Assembly (NCBI GenBank): GCA_027600665.1
Contig: JADGJL010000003.1
Span: forward strand, 62,001-126,000
Origin: Irineochytrium annulatum
Taxonomy: Eukaryota > Chytridiomycota > Chytridiomycetes > Chytridiales > Chytridiaceae
Reading direction: 5' to 3'
Length of the DNA stretch: 64,000 bases
Below the pieces are notes generated by a model, which did no database searches, had not been told where the DNA came from, and worked only from the letters and a program-made list of their open reading frames with translations. Numbering within the stretch: the first letter of the stretch is position 1; each line of letters starts with the position of its first letter. Below are positions 26,383 through 35,800 of this stretch, in pieces. A program made the position numbers and the translations under genes.

Positions 26383-27405
26383 ATGATGGCGACAAAAGTA
26401 GTATTGCAGGACTGGATTCGCTTCCCGCAAGCCCCAACCTCTGCTGATGCACACCTATCATGGAATGGTGTGGGTTCGTATACAGATGCGATGTACCGCA
26501 TTTTATTGCACACACAGTGGATGGATTTCCCGCGCCACATGATTGCAGGTATGACGGCAAGTGCATTCCGATTAGTGGTGGATCGGCGTCTGACCGCAGA
26601 ATCAATCTCGGCATACAACTGGATGGCAGAGAACTCTGTGGCGGCTGATTTTCTTGGCGTAACAACGGGACAACATGGTGGATTTTCATTTGAACCGACT
26701 TTTCCGCTCTATCAGAAGCAGGCCGTGCTGGACATCAAGGCGTCCATTGACCGGGGCGTAGGTGCGATTCTTTGGCATGATCAATTTGTCATTGCTGCCG
26801 GATATGATGATGTGGAGCAGGTGCTATTCATCTGTGAAAGTAAAGGCGATGAAATCATTCGTCTTTCTTATGATTCATTTGGCAGGAACAGTACGCCATA
26901 CTGGTACTATCAGGTGCTGGAATCTCATGAATCTGTGGATCTATGGGAAGTTTGCAAGGAATCATTAATTCAGGCCGTATACAAATGGGAAACCCATGAC
27001 TACATGCTGCCCTCCCAGGATTATGCCTGTGGAGCGGCTGCGTATACGGTTATGGCTGCTACTTTGCAGGCTGGAGCATATGATACAGAACAAGCGGCGA
27101 CTGTACTGCGCTATTATGCCAGATCAAGACTGGACATTGCCTCTTATGTTGCAGGGCTGGCGTACCTATCAGATCGGATGGTTTATGTCATGCATGAGTA
27201 TGCATTGCTCGCAGAACTGTATTCGCGGATTGTTGATGTAGTTAATGATTCGATCTTATGGAATACGAAGGAACCGAAATGTATGCAAAACGTGATTGAG
27301 CTTATCCGAAAGGCAGGAGTGACCGAACAACGTGCCATTGATGCCATTAAACGTGCCTTTCCAGAGACGATACACAATCGTTTTGATGACGTAGGTTTAA
27401 GATGA
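26383..27405 (+). CDS. C39/BtrH-fold protein, apparently non-catalytic (tandem copy 2)
   Basis: 340 residues, paralogous to the preceding gene: MIAGMTASAFRLVVDRRL parallels LAGYTGMAFKLAVHRRL, and FVIAAGYDD, SYDSFG and WYYQVL recur in order. The pair is a tandem duplication that has diverged strongly. No Cys is seen at the expected nucleophile position (GSYTDAMYRIL), and no His precedes GYDD. AGGGAGTGAAGG lies just before the ATG, and the gene follows its sister by 23 nt, so they form one operon. Function unknown; possible link to the BtrH-like proteins of the cluster 5 kb away. Confidence 0.6.
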   Translation: MMATKVVLQDWIRFPQAPTSADAHLSWNGVGSYTDAMYRILLHTQWMDFPRHMIAGMTASAFRLVVDRRLTAESISAYNWMAENSVAADFLGVTTGQHGGFSFEPTFPLYQKQAVLDIKASIDRGVGAILWHDQFVIAAGYDDVEQVLFICESKGDEIIRLSYDSFGRNSTPYWYYQVLESHESVDLWEVCKESLIQAVYKWETHDYMLPSQDYACGAAAYTVMAATLQAGAYDTEQAATVLRYYARSRLDIASYVAGLAYLSDRMVYVMHEYALLAELYSRIVDVVNDSILWNTKEPKCMQNVIELIRKAGVTEQRAIDAIKRAFPETIHNRFDDVGLR

Positions 27406-27444
27406 ATGAAGCATGATAGCTAACATATTGAAAAGCTCAGCTGA

Positions 27445-27484
27445 ATAAAACCGGAGAGGCGACAGCCGATCCGGTTTATTTGAT
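27445..27484 (+). terminator. intrinsic terminator after the tandem pair
   Basis: AATAAAACCGGA and TCCGGTTTATT form a stem across a 14-nt loop, with A/T runs on both sides. It closes the WYL/C39-fold region. Confidence 0.75.
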
Positions 27485-27549
27485 TTGAACAGATGTGTAA
27501 CATCAGTTCATGTGAACCCCGCCATAATAAATTTTACAAGAAAAAATAA

Positions 27550-27582
27550 CCAAAATTTTAATTTTGGGGTAATCCAAACCCC
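27550..27582. promoter_or_regulatory. paired dyads upstream of the Spo0E-like gene
   Basis: CCAAAATT-TT-AATTTTGG is a perfect palindrome (27550-27567). It runs into a GGGGT/ACCCC hairpin (27566-27582), about 75-100 bp upstream of the gene. It may be a regulator site or a leader structure. I do not recognise a specific binding consensus. Confidence 0.4.
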
Positions 27583-27654
27583 CTATTGTTCCGAATATTA
27601 TATTAGATGGTCTTTTTTGGATGATGATATTCAAGGATAACAGGGGGCGGGAGT

Positions 27655-27843
27655 ATGGTACATAATCCGGAAACCATTCAGGAATGTATCGAACATGCAC
27701 GGCAAAGGCTCTACCAGATTGCTGATCAATATGCGGAACTGTGGCATCCGGAGGTTATTCGCCAATCCATGGTGCTGGATGAATTAATTAATGAATATAA
27801 CAACGCTATTCGCGGCAGAAAAATCCCAAAACAACTGAAATAA
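27655..27843 (+). CDS. Spo0E-family aspartyl-phosphate phosphatase
   Basis: 62 residues, helical hairpin. The signature SMVLDELINEYN matches the SxxLD core with which Spo0E proteins dephosphorylate Spo0A~P and so delay sporulation. The length is typical. GGGGGCGGGAG precedes the ATG at good spacing. It stands alone between two terminators. Its presence supports an endospore-former; which phosphoprotein it acts on cannot be read from sequence. Confidence 0.85.
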   Translation: MVHNPETIQECIEHARQRLYQIADQYAELWHPEVIRQSMVLDELINEYNNAIRGRKIPKQLK

Positions 27844-27876
27844 TGAGCTTATGGAGTGCACTTATACAACGAAGAA

Positions 27877-27895
27877 GAATCCCATGACGGGATTC
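27877..27895 (-). terminator. short hairpin between Spo0E-like gene and leftward permease operon
   Basis: GAATCCC-ATGAC-GGGATTC is a perfect 7-bp stem. On the minus strand it is followed by TTCTTCTTC, so it could end the permease operon; the T tract is imperfect. Confidence 0.55.
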
Positions 27896-27907
27896 CGTGT
27901 GTTTGCC

Positions 27908-28786
27908 TTACTCTTTTACCGCCCCGAGCACAATTCCCTTAACGAAGAAACGCTGCAAGAACGGATACACGAGCAGAATCGGCAGAGCGCCAATAAAGAT
28001 CTGAGCCGCATTCACCGTACGCTGAGACATGTTCTGGAGCTGCGTTGCATCCACGTTCATGTTGGAGAAATCCTGCTGTACGATTATGGTCTGCATTAAC
28101 GTGGCGAGTGGATATTTGGAAGCATCATTCATATAGATCAGCCCGTCGAACCAGGAATTCCACTGACCTACCATGGTGAATAAAGAGATCGTCGCAATCG
28201 CGGGCATGGAGACTGGCAGATAGATTTTGAACAGGGTCGTGATATGATTGGCCCCATCGATGAATGCAGCTTCTTCCAGTTCTTTCGGTACGTTGCGGAA
28301 AAAGTTCATCATCAGAATCAGGTTCCAAACAGCGACCGCTCCCGGCAAAATGAGAGCCCACATCGTATTAATCAGTCCAAGCTTCTGAATCAAAATATAG
28401 GACGGAATCAATCCCCCGCTGAACAGCATCGTGAAGATGAAAAACCATGCATATAACGAGCGCCCCTTGAAGTGCAGACTTTCCTTGGATAATGGATAAG
28501 CCGTCAGGAAGACAAGTGTCATACTGAGCAGTGTGCCCAGAACCGTACGCTGGACTGAGATCCAGAGTGCACTGAGGAAGTTACTGTTACCAAATGTTTT
28601 GGTGTACGCGTCCACCGTAAAATCAATCGGCCAAAGTGTTACCAGATTGGCGGATGCTGCCGCCTTACCACTGAAGGAAACGGCCAGAATATGGACCAGC
28701 GGCAGGATGCACAGGATCGAGACGGCCGCGATGAATATCAGGTTAAAACCATTGAATATACGGTACCCGGTTGTTTTGTGATACAC
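27908..28786 (-). CDS. carbohydrate ABC transporter permease (LplC/YtcP-like)
   Basis: 292 residues, six predicted membrane helices. The EAA-type loop ELEEAAFIDGANHITTLFKIYLP contacts the ATPase in this CUT1 family. It forms the channel with the permease encoded 34 bp upstream at 28821. No ATPase gene is nearby, as is usual for systems that share an MsmX-type ATPase. Substrate unknown; LplABC/YtcQP-YteP relatives import oligosaccharides such as pectin breakdown products. Confidence 0.88.
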   Translation of the reverse strand: MYHKTTGYRIFNGFNLIFIAAVSILCILPLVHILAVSFSGKAAASANLVTLWPIDFTVDAYTKTFGNSNFLSALWISVQRTVLGTLLSMTLVFLTAYPLSKESLHFKGRSLYAWFFIFTMLFSGGLIPSYILIQKLGLINTMWALILPGAVAVWNLILMMNFFRNVPKELEEAAFIDGANHITTLFKIYLPVSMPAIATISLFTMVGQWNSWFDGLIYMNDASKYPLATLMQTIIVQQDFSNMNVDATQLQNMSQRTVNAAQIFIGALPILLVYPFLQRFFVKGIVLGAVKE

Positions 28787-28820
28787 CTTGATTCCCCCTT
28801 AATGCATTATGCTAACCCTT

Positions 28821-29786
28821 TTAGAAAATACGATAATTGGCGATTTTGTACGCCATTCGGTACGCGGAGATGACCAGGAACATCGCGACAAATGATTTGA
28901 ATAGTCCAACAGCGGTCGCAAAGCTCATTTTGCCATTCAGAATCCCCATCCGGTAGACAAAGGTATCAATAATATCGCCTTTCTCATACACCAGCGGATT
29001 GTACAGGTTAAAGATCTGGTCAAAACCTGCATTCAGGATATTGCCCAGTGATAACGTACCTACCACGATAATCATCGGCACAAGTGCAGGCAGGGTAATA
29101 TGTAATGTCTGTCTGAGCCGTGTTGCTCCATCTACCTCAGAAGCCTCATACAATGCGGGATTAATGCCTGCAAGTGCTGCCAGAAATACAATTGTGCCGA
29201 ATCCAAATTCCTTCCATACATCACTGACCACCACCGTTACACGGAACCAGTCGCCATCCCCCAGAAAGAAAATTGGTTCAACACCAGCCGCCGCCAGCAC
29301 CTGGTTTACCAGTCCACCTTCCGGTGATAACATATCGAGCAGAATGCCGCCCAGGACTACCCAGGACAGGAAATGGGGCAGATACACCAAGGTCTGTGAG
29401 AAACGTTTGAACGTGGAGTTCCGAACCTCATTCAGTAAAATGGCAAATACAACAGGGGCGATAAGTCCGGCCACAATTTTCATTGAAGCGATCAGTACCG
29501 TGTTCCAGATGACCTGAACGCTGTCGGGATATTCGAACATGAACCGGAAGTTGTCCCAGCCCACCCATTTGGAGCCAGTGAACCCCAGCCACGGTTTGAA
29601 ATCCTGAAAAGCAATAATAATGCCGCCCATGGGCACATAGGCGAACAGCAATGTGAGCAGTACAGCAGGCAGCAGCATCAGATGCAGCGGCCACGTGCGT
29701 TTGAAATTCCAGCGGGTACGTTTGCGTGGATGGGGTGTCATTTTTCGTACCGGCGTATGGGTTGTTAACGGTTGTTCGATAGCCAT
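28821..29786 (-). CDS. carbohydrate ABC transporter permease (LplB/YteP-like)
   Basis: 321 residues. A basic cytoplasmic N-terminus (about 1-30) is followed by six helices and the EAA-type loop ALYEASEVDGATRLRQTLHITLPAL. The ending MAYKIANYRIF is characteristic of LplB-type permeases. GGAGGGACC lies just upstream of the ATG. It is the first gene of the leftward operon and is divergent from the two-component genes that probably control it. It works with the permease at 27908 and the binding protein at 33508. Confidence 0.9.
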   Translation of the reverse strand: MAIEQPLTTHTPVRKMTPHPRKRTRWNFKRTWPLHLMLLPAVLLTLLFAYVPMGGIIIAFQDFKPWLGFTGSKWVGWDNFRFMFEYPDSVQVIWNTVLIASMKIVAGLIAPVVFAILLNEVRNSTFKRFSQTLVYLPHFLSWVVLGGILLDMLSPEGGLVNQVLAAAGVEPIFFLGDGDWFRVTVVVSDVWKEFGFGTIVFLAALAGINPALYEASEVDGATRLRQTLHITLPALVPMIIVVGTLSLGNILNAGFDQIFNLYNPLVYEKGDIIDTFVYRMGILNGKMSFATAVGLFKSFVAMFLVISAYRMAYKIANYRIF

Positions 29787-30059
29787 CAGGGTCCCTCCTT
29801 TATCTCGTCCAACCCTGGAAACATGAGGCGAGCAAGCCTCTGCACAGAGTGGAGCAACTGAATTATAGCAATGGAAAAGGGCGGACTATAGAACAACATT
29901 TCAATGCGGATGTTGAAATATTAACTTGTTAATGGAAACAGGGGATTACAAGTTGCAGGAAAGCGTGCGAATATAAATTCAACTAGAAATGTAAGGGTTT
30001 TCAATATAAAATAGGACTTCGGTATAGAAGGACTTCAAATTCAGGGACAGGGTGAAACG
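29787..30059. promoter_or_regulatory. divergent promoter region of the importer and its sensor kinase
   Basis: No gene is seen here. It contains two dyads: ATTTCAA-8 nt-TTGAAAT (29898-29919) and ATTAACTTGTTAAT (29920-29933). These are candidate sites for the AraC-type regulator at 31795; this assignment is inference. Confidence 0.4.
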
Positions 30060-31820
30060 ATGAAATTCACAGTATTTGCGAAGACGGTCATTCTCTTAAT
30101 CTGCCTGCTTGTACCCATTCTGCTGCTCTATACGTACGCGAACCAGGCAAATGTGGATATGGTCGTCGAAGAGAAACAGCAATCGAGTCTGAACCAGTTC
30201 AATTATTTCAGTTCACAGGTGGATAAAAATATTGAGCAGCTTTCACTGTATGGCCTGACGTTGCTGCGAGATCCGAGTATTCTGCATTACCGCTACATGA
30301 CGGACTCAACCAGCCAATATGAGAAAAACAGCATCTATCTGGATATTCTCGACAAATTATCGTTGTACCAGTCCACCAGCCGTTGGAAGAACGATATTAC
30401 CATTGTGCTGCCGCAAGCGGAACTTGTGTTGTCCACCATGTCCAGCCGGACGGTTTACGATGAGAAGATGTTGACGTTTCCGCAACCAGGCCAATGGCAG
30501 CTGGAGCAAGGGAGTTTCACCTACTTTTTCACGGATAACTATGAGTGGAATGAAAAACCGGTGAACGCAGGCGTGCGAACGGTGATGGAGATTGATTTTG
30601 ACCCGATGAACATCGTTGCCATGTTGGATGATTTCAAAGAAACGCAGGGCGGAGATCCTTTCTTGCTCGTACCAGGTAACGATCCGTTGCTGAACCGTAC
30701 GGCAGACCCCGAACTGGTCGAAGCGATCATGCGAGATATCCCCTTTAACGGACCGGAGAGGGAAGGTAATCATCAGCTGGAGGTGGGCGACAAACAGTAT
30801 CTGGTCAGTTACGTGCACTCCAAACAACTGCAAGCAGTGTACGTGAACCCGGTGGTATTGGATGATCTGCTGAACCCGATGGATAAGAGCCGAAATATGT
30901 TTATTACCTCCATTCTGTTATTGCTCGTGCTGAGTATCGGGGCTGCATTACTTTTGTATCGAAAAGTTCAGGTGCCCATCCATCGCTTGATGAGAGGGCT
31001 GCAACAGATTCGCAAAGGCCAGTTGTCCACGCGGATTCCAGTCGATCACTCCCGTGATGAATTCGCCTACCTGACCCAGAGCTTCAACCATATGGCGGAG
31101 CAGATTCAGGAATTGATCGAGAAAGTATATGAGGAACGTATCCGGTCACGGGAAGCCACACTGAAACATCTGCAATCACAGATCAATCCACATTTCCTGT
31201 ACAACTGCCTGTTTTATATCAAAAATATGACCCAGCTTGGCAACCGGGAAGCGGTGATTGCCATGTCGCTAAGTCTGGGAGATTACTATCGCTACATTAC
31301 GCGGGGCGAGAATGACATGACAACAGTGGAGGAAGAGATCCGGCTATTAGACCATTATCTGTCCATCCAGCAGATGCGGACCAATCGGCTGACCTACGAG
31401 ATTGCCGTACCGCAGCACTTGATGCAGCTCCATATTCCGCGGCTGCTCATTCAACCCATCGTAGAAAATGCGGTGATCCACGGCATTGAGCCGATGGAGG
31501 GCAGTGGGCATGTCGTCGTAACGGGGATGGCGGTACCCGAACATATTGAGGGGCGGAAATATACAAGATATAGCCTGTTTGTAGACAATGACGGTGTCAC
31601 GCTGACAGCGGAAGAGATTGCGGAATTGGAACGGGAGATCAATGAACCGATGGGTGAGGAGATTGGAACAGGCACGTGGAATGTGCACCAGCGTCTCGTT
31701 ACGCGTTATGGGCTGTCGTCTGGTCTTCATTTTGGAGCGATTCCCTACGGTGGACTTAGTGTAGAAATTCGATGGTTTGAGGAGGAACAACCGCATGATG
31801 AATCTGATGGTCGTGGATGA
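30060..31820 (+). CDS. YesM-type sensor histidine kinase
   Basis: 586 residues: membrane helix (about 8-28), extracellular sensor (to about 280), second helix (281-302), HAMP (about 303-360), then the His_kinase domain with SQINPHFLYNCL (phospho-acceptor His) and a C-terminal HATPase domain (LLIQPIVENAVIHGIE is its N box). In this LytS/YesM family the kinase senses an extracellular sugar or binding-protein state and phosphorylates a YesN-type regulator. The regulator gene overlaps the end of this one by 26 nt. Confidence 0.92.
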   Translation: MKFTVFAKTVILLICLLVPILLLYTYANQANVDMVVEEKQQSSLNQFNYFSSQVDKNIEQLSLYGLTLLRDPSILHYRYMTDSTSQYEKNSIYLDILDKLSLYQSTSRWKNDITIVLPQAELVLSTMSSRTVYDEKMLTFPQPGQWQLEQGSFTYFFTDNYEWNEKPVNAGVRTVMEIDFDPMNIVAMLDDFKETQGGDPFLLVPGNDPLLNRTADPELVEAIMRDIPFNGPEREGNHQLEVGDKQYLVSYVHSKQLQAVYVNPVVLDDLLNPMDKSRNMFITSILLLLVLSIGAALLLYRKVQVPIHRLMRGLQQIRKGQLSTRIPVDHSRDEFAYLTQSFNHMAEQIQELIEKVYEERIRSREATLKHLQSQINPHFLYNCLFYIKNMTQLGNREAVIAMSLSLGDYYRYITRGENDMTTVEEEIRLLDHYLSIQQMRTNRLTYEIAVPQHLMQLHIPRLLIQPIVENAVIHGIEPMEGSGHVVVTGMAVPEHIEGRKYTRYSLFVDNDGVTLTAEEIAELEREINEPMGEEIGTGTWNVHQRLVTRYGLSSGLHFGAIPYGGLSVEIRWFEEEQPHDESDGRG

Positions 31821-33387
31821 TGAACATTCCGCAGTAGAGTCAATCGCTGTCTCCATACCCTGGAGAGAACACGGGATTGGTCAGGTATTCAAAGCTTATT
31901 CAGTCAAAGAGGCACTGGAACATATGGCAACACATCAGATCCATATTATTATCACGGATATCCGCATGCCGGGTATGTCGGGTCTGGATCTGGTCAGTCA
32001 CATTCGGCAAAAGTGGGAACAGACCAAATGTATTATTTTATCGGGGCATGCTTCCTTCGATTATGCGAAGCAGGCGCTCAAACATGGGACAGTCAGTTAC
32101 TTGCTCAAACCGGTCCGTGATGAGGAACTGATCGAATCCGTGCAGCAGGCCGCCGTGCAGATTCGCCTGGAAGGTGAGAAACAAATGCTGCATCAGCGGG
32201 CCATGTATTCGGTAAGGGAGCATCTGCCCGAGAAGCGGGCGGAGCTGATGAAGGATGTACTGTTAGGGCATAAATTTGCGGATGCTGAACTCGAAGGCAA
32301 GCTGAGGCAATTGGAGATCGGGTTCCGGCCACAGGATAAAATGCAACTGCTGCTCATCCGGTATGATGACCATCAACCCACACATAGAGCATTTCGACTG
32401 ATGAAGTACGCTATCTCCAATGTGGTGGAAGAGATCTACGGCAGTACCTATCATCTCTGCCATACGGATGACGCCTATGATGATCTGGTCTTTATGGCCA
32501 GTCCCAAACAAACCCAAGCCGAACCGGAAATGCTAATGGGCCGACTTGGAGAACGGTTGCTTCACAGTGTGAGGCAGTATCTGAATGCGACCATTTCCCT
32601 GTCCGTTAGTCGTATGGGACGTTTTCCAGATCAGGTGCCTCAGCTATATCATCAAGCCGTCAGTGCACTTCGCAAGCAAGCCGATGCGGGCAAAGGATTA
32701 CATCTGAATCCGGCAGCGGGAACCAATGGAGCCACGTTGAAGTCACTTGCGGCGCTGTATGAACCGCCAGGTCTGACGGCGCTGCTGGAAGCGGGGCGCA
32801 TGGAGGATGCACACCGCAAGATTGATCAGATCTTTGCTGAACTGTCGAACAGTGTGTTCCCGGAACATGTGTATGTGGCTTTTCATTATCTGGCGGCGGC
32901 CTTCTCCTATATGGCTCATCGGGAAGGAAGGCAGTTAGCCGAAGTGCTTGGCGAGCAGTACCAGCAGTTGCTCAAGGATGGCTATGGCATCTCACTGCGT
33001 AGTCTGGAAACGTGGACTCGGTCTGTGATGCAGCAGTGGGCTGAGAGCACCAGCGATGCGGGTCAGGATGCCGGATCAACGCTGATTCGGCAGGTGCAGC
33101 AATGGATTGATCATCATCTGGGCGAGGATCTGTCGTTGCAGGTCATTGCCGGAGAGGTGCATCTGCACCCGGTATATCTGTCCAAAATGTACAAACAATC
33201 CACAGGCGAAGGCATTAGTGATTACATTATCCGTTCCAGAATGGAACGTGCGGTTCATTTGCTTAAGCATACGGCGATGAAGATCTATGAAGTCGGTCAG
33301 GAAGTGGGGTACAACAACACGCCTTATTTCATTCAGGTGTTCCGCAAACATTATGGACTGACCCCGCAGGATTTTCGGAACGGTTAA
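31795..33387 (+). CDS. YesN-type AraC-family response regulator
   Basis: 530 residues: receiver domain (1-120; phospho-acceptor Asp in IITDIRMPG, Lys in YLLKPV), a long linker (to about 425), then an AraC double HTH (about 430-530; LQVIAGEVHLHPVYLSKMYKQSTGEGISDYI and the C-terminal GYNNTPYFIQVFRKHYGLTPQDFR). ATG 31795 is preferred over in-frame 31777 because GGAGG lies 10 nt upstream. It should activate the divergent permease genes and/or the binding-protein gene at 33508. Confidence 0.93.
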   Translation: MMNLMVVDDEHSAVESIAVSIPWREHGIGQVFKAYSVKEALEHMATHQIHIIITDIRMPGMSGLDLVSHIRQKWEQTKCIILSGHASFDYAKQALKHGTVSYLLKPVRDEELIESVQQAAVQIRLEGEKQMLHQRAMYSVREHLPEKRAELMKDVLLGHKFADAELEGKLRQLEIGFRPQDKMQLLLIRYDDHQPTHRAFRLMKYAISNVVEEIYGSTYHLCHTDDAYDDLVFMASPKQTQAEPEMLMGRLGERLLHSVRQYLNATISLSVSRMGRFPDQVPQLYHQAVSALRKQADAGKGLHLNPAAGTNGATLKSLAALYEPPGLTALLEAGRMEDAHRKIDQIFAELSNSVFPEHVYVAFHYLAAAFSYMAHREGRQLAEVLGEQYQQLLKDGYGISLRSLETWTRSVMQQWAESTSDAGQDAGSTLIRQVQQWIDHHLGEDLSLQVIAGEVHLHPVYLSKMYKQSTGEGISDYIIRSRMERAVHLLKHTAMKIYEVGQEVGYNNTPYFIQVFRKHYGLTPQDFRNG

Positions 33388-33507
33388 CAAATCGATATGA
33401 ACATTGAAATTGTGATATATGTTTGCCTCCCCGGCTGCACTATCCTTTTCATGTAAGGTGCATTTGGCACATAAGGGTATCCAAGTTACCTGAGGAGGGG
33501 TTAGTTC

Positions 33508-35160
33508 ATGTATAGAAAAATGATGACGGCATTACTCGCAATAACGATGGTTGCTGTAACGGCATGTAGTTCGGGGGCCAAGGAAGAACCGGCCAAGGAA
33601 GCTGCTGCACCACTTGCTCTGCAAGACGGGAAGTATGAACCTGCGGTACAGATGAGTTATCTACGAGCCTGGAATGATGATACGAAATTCAAGAATGGGG
33701 AAACCGCACAGAACAATGTGCATACGAAATGGGCCAAGGAACGACTCGGCATCGATCTGACCACACCGTGGGCTGTATCGGTAACGAATGATGCATTTTA
33801 CACGAAATTGCGCCTGTCCCTGTCGGCTAACGAAGAACTGCCGGATATTGTATCCATTCGGGGAGACTACAATCTGGTGCGGGAATTAATTGAGTCCGGC
33901 AAATTTGCGAATGCAGGCGAGTTGTTTGACAAGTATGCTTCGGACACATGGAAACAGGCATCCGAATCGGCACCGGAAGAATGGTATCCGTACATGTATG
34001 AGGGCGAGCGTTACGGCATTCCAATCTTCGATTATGCCTACAATGGTGATTCGGTCATGTTTATCCGGGAAGACTGGCTGAAGAAGCTGGGACTGGAAGA
34101 ACCGAAAACGATCGATGAGCTGGTTACGGTCATGGATGCTTTTACGAATCAGGACCCGGATGGGAACGGTAAGAAAGATACGTATGGTCTGACGGTGGGC
34201 ATGAAAAATGCGCTGAATACCTGGATGACGGAATCCGGCTGGATCTTCGGCATGTACAACACGATGCCTGGACAGTGGAATGATGCTGGAGACGGAACAC
34301 TGCAATATGGTTCCATTCAGCCAGGCGTGAAGGAAGGCCTCGCGACAATGAAGGATTGGTTGTCCAAAGGTTACCTGCCCAAAGAAGCTGGCGTGTATGA
34401 CGAGATCAAGGCAGCAGAACTGTTTACCGCAGGTAAAGCAGGCATTATCGTTGGACCACACTGGATGCCAAATTGGCCGATTGATGATGTGAAGAAAAAT
34501 GTGGATGGTGCCACGTACAAAGCCATTGCATTACCTACTGGGCCAACAGGTGAGAGCCACCAACATGGATCTGGTGCAAGCAATGGCGTTGTGTTGATTA
34601 ACAAAGACATGGCGAACCCGGAGATTTTCTTCACATATCAGAATTATCTGTTCGACAATTTTGCCAACCCGGAAGTAGGCAGCGAGTTCGAGCATGGCTT
34701 CGCGCAAGGGTATGACTATGACATCGTGGATGGCAAAGTCGTTGGTGAAGCTGAAGTGAAGGATGGCGTATCACCACTCAAATATACGATTACGTATGAT
34801 GGTGCCCGAATTCCGAATCTGATGATGGATACGCTGGCGGAACTTGCGAAGGGCAAAGAGCCAGAGACTCCTTTTGAGAAAAATACGAAGATTGCCAACA
34901 AACCTGAAGTATTTGCGGCCGCTGAAGTGGTCGTTGCGAATAAAGATAATGCGATCAAGAACAAATTCACGGGAGCTCCAACCGAGACGATGAAAATGAA
35001 GAAGGACGCAATCGACAAGCTGGAGAAGGATACGTTCAGCAAGATCATCTATGGCCAGGTGGGCATTGAGGAATTTGATGCGTTTGTGACGAAGTGGAAA
35101 TCCATGGGCGGCGATGATATTACCGCCGAAGTGAATGAGTGGTATAAGACAGTTAATTAA
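33508..35160 (+). CDS. extracellular solute-binding lipoprotein (LplA-like)
   Basis: 550 residues. The lipobox VTAC (Cys near 20) anchors it to the membrane. The mature part is a large CUT1-type sugar-binding protein, with EELPDIVSIRG, PDGNGKKDTYGL and FTAGKAGIIVGPHW as typical blocks. AGGAGG precedes the ATG. It supplies substrate to the permeases on the other side of the two-component genes. The split, with the binding protein downstream of the regulator rather than next to the permeases, may allow separate, higher expression. Confidence 0.92.
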   Translation: MYRKMMTALLAITMVAVTACSSGAKEEPAKEAAAPLALQDGKYEPAVQMSYLRAWNDDTKFKNGETAQNNVHTKWAKERLGIDLTTPWAVSVTNDAFYTKLRLSLSANEELPDIVSIRGDYNLVRELIESGKFANAGELFDKYASDTWKQASESAPEEWYPYMYEGERYGIPIFDYAYNGDSVMFIREDWLKKLGLEEPKTIDELVTVMDAFTNQDPDGNGKKDTYGLTVGMKNALNTWMTESGWIFGMYNTMPGQWNDAGDGTLQYGSIQPGVKEGLATMKDWLSKGYLPKEAGVYDEIKAAELFTAGKAGIIVGPHWMPNWPIDDVKKNVDGATYKAIALPTGPTGESHQHGSGASNGVVLINKDMANPEIFFTYQNYLFDNFANPEVGSEFEHGFAQGYDYDIVDGKVVGEAEVKDGVSPLKYTITYDGARIPNLMMDTLAELAKGKEPETPFEKNTKIANKPEVFAAAEVVVANKDNAIKNKFTGAPTETMKMKKDAIDKLEKDTFSKIIYGQVGIEEFDAFVTKWKSMGGDDITAEVNEWYKTVN

Positions 35161-35165
35161 TATTC

Positions 35166-35210
35166 AAAGCAGGTTAGAACTGATGAATTCATCAGTCTAA
35201 CCTGCTTTTT
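35166..35210. terminator. strong bidirectional terminator
   Basis: AGCAGGTTAGA.../...CTAACCTGCT encloses an inner TGATGAATTCATCA palindrome and ends in TTTTT. It lies between the binding-protein gene and the convergent DUF7662 gene. Confidence 0.9.
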
Positions 35211-35226
35211 CTATGTCTCAGATATA

Positions 35227-35469
35227 TTATGACTCGCAGCGGACAAAGGTAACGTTTTTGCCTAAAATCACATTATCCACCTTCCATCCGGCATTTAACC
35301 AGGATAGCGCCTGTGTATGATTCATGGCATTATTCACCCACCATTGCTCGCGATTATAGGCTGTCGGGGGTAACTTAAATCCGAGAATTTCCTCAAGCTC
35401 TGCATATGTAAGGGTGATTGCAACCTGATTCAAATAGTTTTCCAAAGGGAAGTATTTGCTGTAGCTCAT
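35227..35469 (-). CDS. DUF7662-like small protein
   Basis: 80 residues. The order PLENYL, LTYAELEEILGFKLPPTAY, EQWWVNN, ALSWLNAGWKVDNV and a terminal VTFVR matches the pattern I recall for the DUF7662 family. The ATG at 35469 has GGAGGT 8 nt upstream; an upstream in-frame extension lacks a binding site. No signal or membrane segment. Relatives occur alone or inside larger restriction or DNA-binding-type proteins, but no function can be assigned here. Confidence 0.7.
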   Translation of the reverse strand: MSYSKYFPLENYLNQVAITLTYAELEEILGFKLPPTAYNREQWWVNNAMNHTQALSWLNAGWKVDNVILGKNVTFVRCES

Positions 35470-35800
35470 TTCGTCTGACCTCCTGAAAAGGAATATCATG
35501 ATTATACAACGTGGGCATGATGATAGCGAGGGCATACCGAGAGCCTACATAGATGTGAAAGGCATCCGTAGATCTCTTTGACTAGGGCATGTCTTAAATA
35601 CCACTTATGGTTATCTTTCACCACCTTTTCTCCCCCTGCTGCCTTATTGTTCCCCATGTACTTGAGAGAGTAAAATAATAGGTAGTATACGAACATCAAT
35701 ACGTATTTATAACAGAGATGCCCCGGATTGGTCCGGGATTCATAGAGGTTCAAGTTTGGTTGATGAACATCATTAGATGCATGGGAAGGCAGGAGATTCG
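35470..35800. other. intergenic region with a small hairpin
   Basis: About 330 bp with no convincing gene. It contains CCCGGA-TTGG-TCCGGG (35722-35737) without a T tract. Promoters for both flanking genes must lie here, but I cannot place them with confidence. Confidence 0.35.
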
